Of a stretch of 59,836 nucleotides of DNA, positions 24,471 to 33,176 are shown piece after piece (the first letter of the stretch is position 1; each line of letters starts with the position of its first letter). The notes beneath the pieces were generated by a model. The model saw only the letters and a program-made list of their open reading frames with translations, was not told where the DNA came from and searched no databases. Source of the DNA: a virus. Both the position numbers and the translations under genes were made by a program. Location of the stretch: positions 1 to 59,836 of the IMG/VR virus record IMGVR_UViG_3300014838_000022, one strand, 5' to 3'.

Positions 24471-25631
24471 ATGAAGTTCAATATCCTAAATTTAGATGGC
24501 ATCCTTTCACAAGCTAAAACCTTGTTCAAGTCCATTCCAACCGATGACCTACAAAAGCGGTGGGATGCCTTTTCTAAAAAAGTAGTCGATAAACTTGAAA
24601 ACGAATACTTCAATCATATCGAAAAACTCAATTTGGAACTTACCGATCAGCAAGATGCCATCAACAAGCTTATTCTGCAAAATGCCGAACTCCAAGCCAA
24701 GTTGGAATCAACAATGATTCGTGATAACCGCATGGAAAAAATGCAGTCCGAATTGAATACTGCATATCATCAAATCAACAAATTAAAATCTGATTTGGAA
24801 ATCGAAATGGGAAATCGCAACCATTTTCGTGAACTCGTCGCCACAAACGATACCTTCATGATCGAACTAAAAAAACAAATCGCTACTTACAAGACGGATA
24901 AACAAAAAGAAACCTCCGATCTTAATCGCAAGTTGACCGAGAAAACGGGTGAAGCCGAGCATCTTGCCAAACAATCCATTCGCCTTACTGAGGAAAATGC
25001 AACCCTTCGTCTCGGTATCACGGAACTTACGACTAAAAACGAAGAACTTACCGCACTCAATTCTCAATTGAATACTCAAACTCCCTTGCTTATGGCAGAG
25101 AATGATAAGTATCGGGAACAACCCGTGCGCTTGGTAGAGGAGAAACATCTGCTACAAGAGACCATCAATGAGTATATGGGTATTGCGAAAGATGTTGGTG
25201 AACGTCTTGCCCATAGTGAATTTATTCGTGATAACCACATGGAAAAAATGCAGTCCGAATCCGTGCGCTTGGTAGAGGAGAAACGTCTGCTACAAGAGCA
25301 AGTCAATGAGTATAGGGGTATTGCGGAAGACGGTGCTGACCGTCTTGCCCATAGTGTAAATACTATTGCCAACCTTCAACATATGCTCGATAATAAACAA
25401 AAGATTAACGATCTCAACAGTGTCATCAATGTCATTCTAACTAATGTCCTTACTAAATTGAACGCTATGCCGTGGTATGCTTGGGGGAAGAAAAAAGAAT
25501 TACTCGCCACGTATCCAGATAGAATTTATATCTTCCAAGAAGAAATCAATCTTATTCAATCGTGCAAACACATAGATATGGTCGGAGATACTGCGTGCCA
25601 AGCAACGGGTGCGGGAACTAAGAGTGCTTAA
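24471..25631 (+). CDS. Long coiled-coil protein with internal duplication
   Basis: A 386-aa protein, almost entirely heptad-like (KLKSDLEIEMGNRNHF, ARLRL-type stretches). Two internal repeats are visible: VRLVEEKHLLQETINEYMGIA against VRLVEEKRLLQEQVNEYRGIA (both shown up to 20 residues), and IRDNRMEKMQSE against IRDNHMEKMQSE, also nearly identical at DNA level. Suggests a rod- or scaffold-like protein. C-terminal ~80 residues are less repetitive. Confidence 0.7.
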   Translation: MKFNILNLDGILSQAKTLFKSIPTDDLQKRWDAFSKKVVDKLENEYFNHIEKLNLELTDQQDAINKLILQNAELQAKLESTMIRDNRMEKMQSELNTAYHQINKLKSDLEIEMGNRNHFRELVATNDTFMIELKKQIATYKTDKQKETSDLNRKLTEKTGEAEHLAKQSIRLTEENATLRLGITELTTKNEELTALNSQLNTQTPLLMAENDKYREQPVRLVEEKHLLQETINEYMGIAKDVGERLAHSEFIRDNHMEKMQSESVRLVEEKRLLQEQVNEYRGIAEDGADRLAHSVNTIANLQHMLDNKQKINDLNSVINVILTNVLTKLNAMPWYAWGKKKELLATYPDRIYIFQEEINLIQSCKHIDMVGDTACQATGAGTKSA

Positions 25632-25674
25632 ACAAGCCGCAGGCTCAGGCCGAAAACTTTAAGATATAATAAGT

Positions 25675-25776
25675 ATGAAAGATCGAGCAACCGCATTAAA
25701 TGTCCTCATCGACGATGATACTGTGAAAGATGACCCCAATAACATCTATATGTCCTTAAACAATTATTCATTATGA
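25675..25776 (+). CDS. Possible 33-aa protein
   Basis: A short open frame MKDRATALNVLIDDDTVKDD... between two genes of the operon, preceded by AAGATATAATAAGT. Nothing recognised. Could also be spacer. Confidence 0.35.
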   Translation: MKDRATALNVLIDDDTVKDDPNNIYMSLNNYSL

Positions 25777-25779
25777 CAT

Positions 25780-26073
25780 ATGAACTGGAAACGCCATGAT
25801 AACCCAATGGCATCAAAATTAGGACGCTGCGGCGTCACTGGAAAAGTAATATTCCGAACCGAAGGCGCAGCTAAAAAACGAATCAAAGAAATTCTAACCG
25901 AAGATACTAACCGATGCCATAATTACATGCGAGCATTCCAATGCGACCGATGCGGTTATTGGCACCTAACCTCAGCACCAAATAAATTCAACCCAATAAA
26001 CATATGCAATTCAACACCAAACTTAACGTCAACGATACCGTGTGGACTTTTCCCCAAGATACCACCGCCCTAA
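25780..26073 (+). CDS. Small zinc-finger protein, 97 aa
   Basis: CGVTGK and CDRCGYWHLTSAP suggest a zinc site close to that of small phage or plasmid proteins with a CxxCGxWHLT element. The last 20 codons overlap the next gene in another frame. Met10 is an alternative start. Confidence 0.6.
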   Translation: MNWKRHDNPMASKLGRCGVTGKVIFRTEGAAKKRIKEILTEDTNRCHNYMRAFQCDRCGYWHLTSAPNKFNPINICNSTPNLTSTIPCGLFPKIPPP

Positions 26074-26873
26074 AATTTCAATGCCATACTATCATGGGTA
26101 TCACCGTTAAGTTATTCAACGGCGAACTTCCTACCATTCGTTATACCCTCAGAAATAATACCATTATCTACGAACATAAAGAAGGTAAACAATGGTGGAG
26201 AACCGAAAAAGATGCCATTAATAAACTCTATGGCACATTCGGAAAACCTAATCAATGTACCTGTGGTCATTGCGAAGATAAAAATAACCCAGAAGCACCC
26301 GACCTCAAGGCACAATACACTGCCAATAAAAAAGTCAATTCCTTAAGCGAAGAATACACCCGCTTCTTCCAAGACCCAGGCGAAGTGAACGAAAATCCCA
26401 AAATAGATAAGAAATACTTCGAAGAACCCAAAACTCCTATCAAAAATCAAACAACCACTGCCGAAACCCTTTATGCGGCATTGAATGCGGCATTGGAAAA
26501 AATGTTTCCGCAACCATCTAACGATAAACCCCAACCCATCGCCAAATCGGAACTGGAAAACGCATTCAATGAAATCTTCCACCACCCCGATGAAGAACTC
26601 GATGATGATTTCGACCGTAACTTCGGTGAATACGTCTGCTCAAACCCCAAGCCCAAAAACCAGAACGAACTCAATGCTCTCTACGAAGAACTATACAATA
26701 GAAGCGAGACATTCAAAATCGGTGATAAAGTAAAACTCCAATCCAATGGCTGCCCCGATAAAATTGGAAAACTCGTCAAGTTCGATAAAAATGAATATCA
26801 TGGACGTAAGTATAAATTCATGGATAACTATGGAGAAATCACTTATTGTACCCATGGTCTTTCCAAACTATGA
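26004..26873 (+). CDS. Hypothetical 289-aa protein, SH3/KOW-like C-terminus
   Basis: Not recognised overall. A N-terminal beta-rich domain (~75 aa) is followed by CTCGHCEDKNN, a possible zinc site, then an acidic linker region. The C-terminal ~50 residues (FKIGDKVKLQSNGCPDKIGK ... LVKFDKNEY) look like a KOW/SH3-type small barrel. Confidence 0.6.
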   Translation: MQFNTKLNVNDTVWTFPQDTTALKFQCHTIMGITVKLFNGELPTIRYTLRNNTIIYEHKEGKQWWRTEKDAINKLYGTFGKPNQCTCGHCEDKNNPEAPDLKAQYTANKKVNSLSEEYTRFFQDPGEVNENPKIDKKYFEEPKTPIKNQTTTAETLYAALNAALEKMFPQPSNDKPQPIAKSELENAFNEIFHHPDEELDDDFDRNFGEYVCSNPKPKNQNELNALYEELYNRSETFKIGDKVKLQSNGCPDKIGKLVKFDKNEYHGRKYKFMDNYGEITYCTHGLSKL

Positions 26874-26895
26874 ATGAAGAACTCTTTGGGAGCAT

Positions 26896-27291
26896 ATGAA
26901 AATACCCATCCTTACTCTCAATACGCCCAATAAAAATAAGCGTATATACCCACGGGAAGTCATGGAGAAGGCTTTACAGAAATATCGAGACGAATATGTC
27001 TCCAAATCACGATCCATAGTTACTTGTACCCCACCCACCGAATTTGAGACAGACTTAACGGATGCAGTCGGAATCGTAAAAGAAATAATCATTGTGGATA
27101 ATACCGTAATAGGTGAACTTCACTTGTTTAAACTTCCCAAAGCCGAAAGTGTCGAAGAAGCTATCAATAGTGGGAAATTACATATGCGTACCGCAGGTAT
27201 AGGAAAAATGACCGAACAAGCAGATGGAACATTCAAGATCGAAGATGGTTATGAAATCATCTCCTGCTTCCTAACCGATGACCCCGCATAA
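26896..27291 (+). CDS. Prohead-protease-like protein lacking catalytic residues
   Basis: A 131-aa protein. NKNKRIYPREVMEKALQKY closely resembles the N-terminus of T4 gp21-type (S80) prohead proteases, which begin with N-x-N-x-R-x-Y-P. Downstream, the segments where the family carries the catalytic His and the SS-R-G serine read DLTDAVGIV and MRTAGIG, so it appears inactive. It is also shorter than the ~210-aa family. Low-confidence family call; possibly a paralogue recruited for another role. Confidence 0.4.
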   Translation: MKIPILTLNTPNKNKRIYPREVMEKALQKYRDEYVSKSRSIVTCTPPTEFETDLTDAVGIVKEIIIVDNTVIGELHLFKLPKAESVEEAINSGKLHMRTAGIGKMTEQADGTFKIEDGYEIISCFLTDDPA

Positions 27292-27297
27292 AATCAT

Positions 27298-27744
27298 ATG
27301 AACGAAGAATACTATAAGCTCCTCAGCAAAATAGTAATCCAAATCATTAACCCCGCACTTAAAGAGTCGGAACAGCGTGAGTTCTATCTCGCCTGTTCCT
27401 ACTTCCATGACCTCGATTCATTTACCCATGACGCTATCTCCAAAGCTTACCCTTGGGGTTATCTGAAAAAAATTGTAGATTTACATGTGGACCTTAATCA
27501 ATTTTACCCATGTATCTCATATACTGATCTAGTTAGCCTATATCCATATGAATCCATATCCGATGACGGTGCCCTAAATACAATCTGTGATAAAATCCTA
27601 GCCGCTAATCCTAAAAGCATAGAAGATTATAAAAAAGGTAAAATGAACTCCCTTAATCACTTGAAAGGTCAAGTCATGAAGGAAACTAAAGGTAAAGCTA
27701 ATATCCAAAAAGTTGAAATAATCCTAAAAGAAAAAATGATATGA
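27298..27744 (+). CDS. Hypothetical 148-aa protein
   Basis: Not recognised. Helical. ATGA overlap with the following small gene. Confidence 0.6.
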   Translation: MNEEYYKLLSKIVIQIINPALKESEQREFYLACSYFHDLDSFTHDAISKAYPWGYLKKIVDLHVDLNQFYPCISYTDLVSLYPYESISDDGALNTICDKILAANPKSIEDYKKGKMNSLNHLKGQVMKETKGKANIQKVEIILKEKMI

Positions 27745-27896
27745 ATGAACCACATTATGACTTCTTTGACCTCCCGCCGGATGAACGTAGTAACGTATAT
27801 CAAAAGGCAGAAGAAGAAACAGGTCAGAATTTCTTTGACCTTCCCCCAGAAGACCGTGCAGCATATTATAACGCCGCTACCCGTGAATTTGAATAA
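27741..27896 (+). CDS. 51-aa protein with duplicated FFDLPP motif
   Basis: Opens on the ATGA overlap. It contains two copies of a unit: YDFFDLPPDERSNVYQKA and QNFFDLPPEDRAAYYNAA (one before, one after residue 28). Function unknown; last gene of the plus-strand operon and convergent with the gene at 27903. Confidence 0.6.
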   Translation: MNEPHYDFFDLPPDERSNVYQKAEEETGQNFFDLPPEDRAAYYNAATREFE

Positions 27897-27902
27897 AATT
27901 TA

Positions 27903-28094
27903 TCAAAATATCTGACCGCTCGGACTCGCCTTCCGCTGCCCACGAGTAATTAACCACTCGTCTATCGCCATTACATTGTTCCGATACAGATTCCACCCAT
28001 TCGGAGTCACTGGCTCCTTCTTCCCATTCTCCGATAATATAAACGCCGGAATGTTGTCCAAATATACGATGTCCTTCTTTATGTCAATTGTCAT
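27903..28094 (-). CDS. Hypothetical 63-aa protein
   Basis: Not recognised. Start at 28094 by ATGA overlap with the upstream gene (MTIDIKKDIVYLDNIPAFI). Beta-rich N-terminus. Confidence 0.6.
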   Translation of the reverse strand: MTIDIKKDIVYLDNIPAFILSENGKKEPVTPNGWNLYRNNVMAIDEWLITRGQRKASPSGQIF

Positions 28095-28627
28095 TTGCTT
28101 CTTCTTTCTTTCTTTGTGTCTGTCTTGTTTACCGTCTTTTTCTTCTTCCGCTTCGTAAGCCATTTAGCCCCCGATGCTTCTAAATCATATATCACAAAAT
28201 ACCCCGTGATCTCCCCATACTCATCCTCCCGACTGTCCCCATTGTCCCATAATAACCCACCATTGAACGCTATCGCTACATGCATCGCACTCTTGTCTAC
28301 CATCGATAACCGCACAATGCTAAAACCTGCCGGTCCTATCGGAGGATTGTTCCTCATCCCACTCGTCTCCATAAATGCCTTCGCAGGTATGTAAATTATC
28401 CCCTTCCTAAAATTCTCCGCTAACCACTTCCTACTCTCCTCCATATACGCATTCTTATACAGCTTCACAAAATTTGGAACCTTCTTAGGTGAAACCTCTA
28501 ATATGCACGCTAAACTGTCCGGCCAACAAGTATCCTTAGTATTCGTTGTGTATCGTTTCATATATCCATCATACATACTCAAATGTTCCCATATAAAAAT
28601 GTTCCTGCGTATTTTTTTAATTCCCAT
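28091..28627 (-). CDS. Papain/C39-like cysteine peptidase domain protein
   Basis: A 178-aa protein. DTCWPDSLACILEV places Cys at the start of a helix as in NlpC/C39-like peptidases, MHVAIAFNGGLLWDNGDS supplies a candidate His and Asp/Asn, and KKVPNF between them fits the phage C39-like pattern. The C-terminus is Lys-rich. Later Met codons (28561) are possible starts. Could process a peptide or a cell-wall bond. Confidence 0.55.
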   Translation of the reverse strand: MGIKKIRRNIFIWEHLSMYDGYMKRYTTNTKDTCWPDSLACILEVSPKKVPNFVKLYKNAYMEESRKWLAENFRKGIIYIPAKAFMETSGMRNNPPIGPAGFSIVRLSMVDKSAMHVAIAFNGGLLWDNGDSREDEYGEITGYFVIYDLEASGAKWLTKRKKKKTVNKTDTKKERRSK

Positions 28628-28644
28628 ACTTCTTACCCCCAATT

Positions 28645-28693
28645 TCTAATTACACGAAAATCATCCAAAAACAACTCTAATTACACGAAAATC
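28645..28693. repeat. 18-bp direct repeat, 31-bp period
   Basis: TCTAATTACACGAAAATC occurs at 28645-28662 and 28676-28693. The 28640-28900 stretch has no gene and also carries two related GAGCGGGAA/GAACGGGAA elements. Function unknown; too few copies for a CRISPR. Confidence 0.6.
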
Positions 28694-28909
28694 TACCGAA
28701 CGGGAATATTTTCCACTCTAATCCTATGAAAATTATCCAATCACCCCGAGCGGGAACATTGCCCACAATCCCCAAAAACATCACCGTTTTTTACCCGAAT
28801 ACACTGACGATGCACACTACACTTCCTTTGTTTATCGTTCAACATTGGTGTATTGTCACAATTTAACATCTTCGGAATTTGCTACTTATACTGCGTAATA
28901 TGCGCTGTT

Positions 28910-29080
28910 TAAATATCATTGAAAAATAGACCCCGAATCTGATGTCATGCCCTTATCATAGTAACTCGCCAAGTTTCGACGACAAATTGTATCTCTGTTC
29001 TTTTGATAATATCGCTTCTGTCTTTCTCGAAGTGCTTTTTTTTGATCATCATCCGTAAAATATTTCTTGCTTCTACCCAT
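28910..29080 (-). CDS. 56-aa basic protein
   Basis: Not recognised. MGRSKKYFTDDDQKKALRER begins a very basic, helical protein, like small proteins that accompany homing nucleases. Start overlaps the stop of the upstream nuclease by 8 nt. Confidence 0.5.
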
Positions 29081-29634
29081 AAAGTTCCTTCTCTAAAATT
29101 TGTTGAATCATTCCTATTCTAATATATGATATTCGTATTAATTTTATGTTTTTGTCTTTACAATACTCATCTTTTATTTTATCCTTTATCTGACTATATT
29201 TCAAATCTTCGGTAGTCGTCATATATTGTCCCCGCATAAACTGTCCACTGTAAAAATGTTGCTTTCCATCATATTCTATAATAATATTGTTTCTCGGAAC
29301 GAAAAAATCAAACTTTAATGGATACCCTTTTGGCGACCGACAGTCGGAAAATAGTTTCTGATAAACATAAGAAATATTCTTCCCGTCCATATATGTCATA
29401 ATCTCTAATTCACCTATAGAGATTTTACATTTCGGACATCCTTGACCTCGAAGATGTTCCGATGGTCGCTTATAAAATGTCCCATGTTTGGCACAGATAA
29501 TCTCAACTTTCCCCCCCATTGTAAATGACCTTGGAATAATCATACTTTATCCCATGTTTCTTTATAGCGCCAATAACAAATTCTTTCGTTGCCTCAGCAA
29601 TAAGTTGTGACGTAATATATCTTGGATGATTCAT
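29073..29634 (-). pseudogene. PD-(D/E)XK (EDxHD/Vsr-like) homing nuclease, frameshifted
   Basis: The downstream frame (from 29543) contains the nuclease core: GCPKC, GELEIMTY, KFDFFVPRNNIIIEYDGKQH. The expected N-terminal HG-x-KYDYSKV segment is present just upstream in another frame (IKKHGIKYDYSKVIYNG from ATG 29634), ending at a run of seven C (29511-29517). Removing one base fuses both into a ~187-aa protein. Either a recent frameshift or a homopolymer error. Confidence 0.85.
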
Positions 29635-29639
29635 GCAAG

Positions 29640-29872
29640 TGAATATACATACAAACAAAAAGTAGTAAAAAACATCTATAAAAAATTATTTCATGGGTTT
29701 TTTTCTAATATGTTGTCTATGATTTAACTTTTCATTTTACTACTTTTTCCTATTACAATATCACTTCCGTATGTTAAAAGGGTATGGGTGGCTGTGGCAC
29801 TGGTCGAAGTGTCTCATATTCAGACACACCCATCCGCCCCATGGTGGGGGGGATGGGTGGCACGCTTGTTGC
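29640..29872. other. Non-coding gap with G/C-rich inverted repeat
   Basis: No supported gene. Contains CCCATCC ... GGATGGG (29831-29860 region) around a poly-G stretch with no clear T run, and AT-rich flanks. Nothing else seen. Confidence 0.4.
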
Positions 29873-30340
29873 TTACGAATGTTTCTGTTGTATGAGATAC
29901 CATTTGGCACGAGGCTTGCTGCAAGGGCGGGGTTTATCTTCCGCATTAGTTAGTTGTATCTTGGCAATTTCCAGTTTGCCATAAGTAGAAAGTACATTCT
30001 TGACGGCTTGCGGCTTATAACGCATCCCGCCGCTCGCAAAGCGAGTATTAACGGCTTGCACAATATCACTTGTGAACATGCTTGCGGCAATGCCGATTGC
30101 TCTTAGTTCCGTGTTTTCAATGCCACGGGAGAACACAGCCTCATTTTCCCGCAAAATATCTTTGACTAAAGCAACAATACCGCAAATGTCCAATTCGGCA
30201 TTAGCATAATGCGTGCCATAAAAGCCAGTGACTTTTTTTGTTTCGGCTAGGGTGTTATTAATTGCCATCGAATTTTCGACGACGACCACGGACAATTCAA
30301 TGGCCGCTTGTTGTGTTTCGGTATTTAATGTATCATTCAT
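29873..30340 (-). CDS. Hypothetical 155-aa protein
   Basis: Not recognised. Helical throughout. A candidate promoter TTGATT - 16 nt - GATATT ends six nt before the ATG, with an ATACTGGAT half-site in its spacer, linking it to the repeat family of the following region. Confidence 0.65.
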   Translation of the reverse strand: MNDTLNTETQQAAIELSVVVVENSMAINNTLAETKKVTGFYGTHYANAELDICGIVALVKDILRENEAVFSRGIENTELRAIGIAASMFTSDIVQAVNTRFASGGMRYKPQAVKNVLSTYGKLEIAKIQLTNAEDKPRPCSKPRAKWYLIQQKHS

Positions 30341-30474
30341 GTATCCAATATCGCACGATCCAGTATTTAATCAAATTTTATTTTGATATATAAGTGATTA
30401 TTTTTATGTATCATTTTGAGACAGCGAGGAATGGGGCAGTATTTATGCTCGGTGAAATGACCTTAGTAAATACA

Positions 30475-30482
30475 TTCGGTGA
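30475..30482 (+). repeat. TTCGGTGA motif, left-most copy
   Basis: One of at least 16 copies found between 30.4 and 46.5 kb (see finding). Here flanked by CTCGGTGA at about 30448. The gap 30341-30560 otherwise holds only ATACTG-type half palindromes. Confidence 0.6.
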
Positions 30483-30561
30483 AATGATAGGTAAATAATG
30501 GCCAGTATTAAGTCGTGATGGCAATTTCAGTTCGAGGTGAACGGGCAAGGAATATGGACAC

Positions 30562-30594
30562 GAAAAACCGTTTAAGTTATTACACTTAAACGGC
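30562..30594 (-). terminator. Terminator of the 30.6-30.9 kb gene
   Basis: Minus-strand hairpin GCCGTTTAAG / CTTAAACGGT then TTTTT. Confidence 0.75.
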
Positions 30595-30631
30595 TTCTGT
30601 AACCCCGCTCTAAAATGGGGGTGTTATCGGC

Positions 30632-30943
30632 TTAGACTTCGGCGGGGGAGCCTTGGACCGCATTGGCGGGGGTGAGCCAAGTCACATCGTTTTCGCCGGG
30701 ACCGCTGGTATAATTGCGACAAGTGCGCCCGAGGAAAGTTGTACGAGTTCCGCCATCGGGTTTGAACGAAATGGTAAGGGAGGACTTGAAATGCACCTTT
30801 CCTTCATCGCCAGCCTTCAAGAGGGCGGCAATGGTGGCTTTCTTGGACTTGCCCACTTTGATGCCCAGAGCCTTGGAGGCGGCAGCTAGGTCTTCGGCGG
30901 TAATGGTTTCGAGGACGGGAGAGGCAATGATTGATTTACTCAT
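30632..30943 (-). CDS. Hypothetical 103-aa protein
   Basis: Not recognised. Helical N-terminus (ITAEDLAAASKALGIKVGKS) resembling a small nucleic-acid-binding helix pair, then a beta-rich C-terminal half. Single-gene transcription unit with its own promoter and terminator. Confidence 0.65.
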   Translation of the reverse strand: MSKSIIASPVLETITAEDLAAASKALGIKVGKSKKATIAALLKAGDEGKVHFKSSLTISFKPDGGTRTTFLGRTCRNYTSGPGENDVTWLTPANAVQGSPAEV

Positions 30944-31004
30944 AATGAACTATAGCGGTTAATACTGCGTTTGTGAAGCTTGTTGCTTCGTTTGTTACAC
31001 ATAG

Positions 31005-31032
31005 AACATAACACACTAGGCTAGGTTGTCAA
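31005..31032 (-). promoter_or_regulatory. Promoter of the 30.9-kb gene
   Basis: TTGACA (31027-31032), 16 nt, TATGTT (31005-31010). About 55-nt leader. The palindrome TACTGGCCAGTA (31103-31114) lies upstream. Confidence 0.75.
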
Positions 31033-31102
31033 ATTTTAGTTTTAAAATAGTTAAAAAATCTTTTTTGACACCGCAGCCGAGGCAAGCCATCCGCACCCTA
31101 TT

Positions 31103-31114
31103 TACTGGCCAGTA
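31103..31114. promoter_or_regulatory. Palindrome TACTG-GC-CAGTA
   Basis: Member of the ATACTG-NN-CAGTAT family; followed 30 nt later by TTCGGTGA (31144-31151) in the same arrangement as other units. Confidence 0.65.
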
Positions 31115-31162
31115 TTAAGTCGTCCGGGTTGGCAGTATTTTGGTTCGGTGACATGGGAATAT

Positions 31163-31206
31163 AAAACAGCAATCCCCGCACCACTTGGCACGAGGATTGC
31201 TTGTTT
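31163..31206 (-). terminator. Terminator downstream of 31.2-31.8 kb gene
   Basis: AGCAATCC ... GGATTGCT stem with T-rich flanks on both sides; could act in both directions. Confidence 0.7.
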
Positions 31207-31222
31207 TTGCGAAACAGACGAC

Positions 31223-31825
31223 TTAATCGGCAAGAATAGCTTCTGCCTCAGCAAGTTCGGGCATCTCAATAATTACGCCTGAAGCTTTCAATTGTTTGAC
31301 GTTGGACAATTTAACCGCTATTACGGATGGTTTAAACTCGCTCCGTTCGCTTTCGGCATAGAGCCAAGGATTCACTTCATCATCAGAAACGGGTTCTCCC
31401 GCCTCATTCACATAGGCGTTAGTTGATTTCATCGGGAAGTATTGCAAGTAAAACTCTCCCCGCTTGGTTTCATCTTTGTGTTGAACCACGGGAAGGGACT
31501 TGCCATCAGAAGTCATAAGATGCTCATACCATGTTTCGCCCGCAACGTATTCAACTTCGGATTCTTTCACGCCGAGTTTTTCGGCAATGCGGCGGGAAAC
31601 ACTGTCGCAATAATTGGCATTGATGATTCCCATTTTACGGGACACCTTGTAAAGGCCATTCTTGGTCTTGGCACTTGCGCCCCAAGGGTTACCCTTGCGG
31701 ATTTTGACTACGGGAGTTTTGGTGACGATGGCCACAAAGCGACATTGGGTGCTATTGATCTTTAAGAAGCCTAGCATTTCCAAGTCTGACACCATTTTTA
31801 CCACATTTTCTTTATTAAGTTTCAT
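31223..31825 (-). CDS. Hypothetical 200-aa protein
   Basis: Not recognised. Starts MKLNKENVVKMVSDLEMLGF; mixed alpha/beta with a conserved-looking NPWGASAKTKNGLYKVSRK segment near residue 40. Own promoter and terminator. Confidence 0.65.
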   Translation of the reverse strand: MKLNKENVVKMVSDLEMLGFLKINSTQCRFVAIVTKTPVVKIRKGNPWGASAKTKNGLYKVSRKMGIINANYCDSVSRRIAEKLGVKESEVEYVAGETWYEHLMTSDGKSLPVVQHKDETKRGEFYLQYFPMKSTNAYVNEAGEPVSDDEVNPWLYAESERSEFKPSVIAVKLSNVKQLKASGVIIEMPELAEAEAILAD

Positions 31826-31863
31826 TTGTTTCGCAATGTTTATTTGTTTCTTACTTACAATTC

Positions 31864-31891
31864 AATTTAACACACTATGAGAGATTGTCAA
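31864..31891 (-). promoter_or_regulatory. Promoter of the 31.8-kb gene
   Basis: TTGACA (31886-31891), 16 nt, TAAATT (31864-31869), followed by a ~35-nt leader. Confidence 0.7.
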
Positions 31892-31954
31892 ATAATGTTT
31901 TAAAAATCTTTTCAGTCACCCGATCTCGATCCGGTGGCGCCGCCAGTCGAGTGA

Positions 31955-31968
31955 ATACTGGGCAGTAT
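31955..31968. promoter_or_regulatory. Palindrome ATACTG-GG-CAGTAT
   Basis: Perfect 6-bp arms. TTCGGTGA follows at 31995-32002. Lies about 64 bp upstream of the -35 of the 31.8-kb gene. Confidence 0.7.
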
Positions 31969-32011
31969 ATGCCAGTGTCCGGGTAGTAAATGGGTTCGGT
32001 GAGAGTAAATA

Positions 32012-32055
32012 GAAAAACACTCCCGAGGAAGGAGTGGTTCATCTCCCCGGGAGTG
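32012..32055 (-). terminator. Terminator downstream of 32.1-32.5 kb gene
   Basis: CACTCCCG ... CGGGAGTG hairpin then a T-rich tract on the minus strand. Confidence 0.65.
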
Positions 32056-32085
32056 GAAACCGACAGAACACCAACAACCAAAATT

Positions 32086-32496
32086 TTACGAGATTCGCTT
32101 AAAGGTAAAATAATCTTCATTACTATGCAGCATACCCCGGAAATGCTTGCCCTTGCGCTCAAAATTCACCACTTTGCCGCCGGGGATGTAATTCACTGCA
32201 TTGGCGACCTGTACACCGGAAAAGGTATGGACAACATGTTTGTTGCGGTCAAAATAGAATTCACCATGCTGTCCAACTTGGCAATTTTCGTCCAATCCTT
32301 TTATTTGCGCTTCCGAGAGATAAATATTGTGCATTTCTGCTTCATCGGGGGTAACGTCCACACGTCCATATTGGGCATCGTACACCCCATGTCCGGGGAA
32401 TGGCATAAGATAGCCGAGGCAGTCGTTTGAATTGGCAATCGTTATGAGACTGCCTTTATTTTCTATGGTTAGTGAGAGAGTTGGTTTATGTTTCAT
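32086..32496 (-). CDS. Hypothetical 136-aa protein
   Basis: Not recognised. The ATG at 32496 (MKHKPTLSLTIENKG) is chosen because the promoter at 32508-32536 excludes the upstream ATG. Beta-rich. Confidence 0.65.
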   Translation of the reverse strand: MKHKPTLSLTIENKGSLITIANSNDCLGYLMPFPGHGVYDAQYGRVDVTPDEAEMHNIYLSEAQIKGLDENCQVGQHGEFYFDRNKHVVHTFSGVQVANAVNYIPGGKVVNFERKGKHFRGMLHSNEDYFTFKRIS

Positions 32497-32507
32497 ATTG
32501 TGCCTAT

Positions 32508-32536
32508 AAATTAGCATACTTATGCGGATTTGTCAA
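32508..32536 (-). promoter_or_regulatory. Promoter of the 32.5-kb gene
   Basis: TTGACA (32531-32536), 17 nt, TAATTT (32508-32513); 11 nt to the ATG. Confidence 0.7.
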
Positions 32537-32934
32537 GTGGCCATGGCATAATTGGTTGAAAGAATTTTAGTGTCGGCATTATACTCCGCCGTGTAATAAT
32601 ACTCATAAAATGATTCGACCTGAGTCCACCGCTTTGGTTTTCCCGTGAGAATAACGTCTTGTATGAAGATAGGGAACCGGCAGCAATGGCGGGAAATACT
32701 GTCCCCACTCATAAGTTTAAAGTCTGCCTCCGTTACATTGTATAATGACACCCCGTTAGGTTCACAGATAATGAACCCATAAGGCCATGGCGAAGTAAAT
32801 ACGCCGCCTGGGAAGTCTAACATCACCCGCTGGCCAACTGTAAATTTGAAGTGACTGGTAAATTTACCATTTCCAATTTCCACTTCATAGGGATAATTGG
32901 GAGAAATTTTGGTTACTATGCCTTTTATTTTCAT
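32533..32934 (-). CDS. Hypothetical 133-aa protein
   Basis: Not recognised. Starts MKIKGIVTKISPNYPYEVEI, a probable small beta barrel (GQRVMLDFPGG). The -10 box ends five nt before the ATG at 32934. Confidence 0.65.
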   Translation of the reverse strand: MKIKGIVTKISPNYPYEVEIGNGKFTSHFKFTVGQRVMLDFPGGVFTSPWPYGFIICEPNGVSLYNVTEADFKLMSGDSISRHCCRFPIFIQDVILTGKPKRWTQVESFYEYYYTAEYNADTKILSTNYAMAT

Positions 32935-32939
32935 AAGAC

Positions 32940-32968
32940 ACCTTATCACATAAGAATATAAATGTCAA
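32940..32968 (-). promoter_or_regulatory. Promoter of the 32.9-kb gene
   Basis: TTGACA (32963-32968), 17 nt, TAAGGT (32940-32945); leaderless arrangement. Confidence 0.75.
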
Positions 32969-33017
32969 ATGGAATTCCCTACACCCGAGTCTGGTGACTG
33001 GACCCGAGTACGAGTTA

Positions 33018-33031
33018 ATACTGGACAGTAT
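33018..33031. promoter_or_regulatory. Palindrome ATACTG-GA-CAGTAT
   Basis: Perfect palindrome 50 bp upstream of the 32.9-kb promoter; TTCGGTGA follows at 33058-33065. The following GTTCTCGATAAAATATAGGA stretch recurs almost unchanged after the copy at 39100. Confidence 0.7.
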
Positions 33032-33076
33032 GTTCTCGATAAAATATAGGATTTGGGTTCGGTGAGACTATATATA

Positions 33077-33119
33077 AATGTGTTGATTACTGTAAAATCA
33101 GTCAATCGAAGACACGGTG
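33077..33119. repeat. 43-bp direct repeat, copy 1
   Basis: Identical to 36515-36557, and both copies follow TTCGGTGA(G/A)ACTAT. Starts AATGTGTTGATTACTGTAAA and ends GAAGACACGGTG; it contains an imperfect TTGATTACTG/CAGTCAA palindrome. Confidence 0.85.
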
Positions 33120-33130
33120 AAAACAATAAC

Positions 33131-33160
33131 AAATCCCTTATGATTTCTCATAAGGGACAA
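33131..33160 (-). terminator. Terminator downstream of the DUF932 gene
   Basis: TCCCTTATG / CATAAGGGA hairpin, weakly T-rich tail on the minus strand. Confidence 0.6.
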
Positions 33161-33176
33161 TGTAACTAACCGACAA

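Noticed and set aside
26896-27291. Active prohead protease
   Set aside because: Only the N-terminal motif fits; expected catalytic His and Ser positions are not conserved and no capsid genes are near.
28645-28693. 18-bp repeats with 31-bp period as a mini-CRISPR
   Set aside because: Two copies and a 13-bp gap, too short for a spacer.
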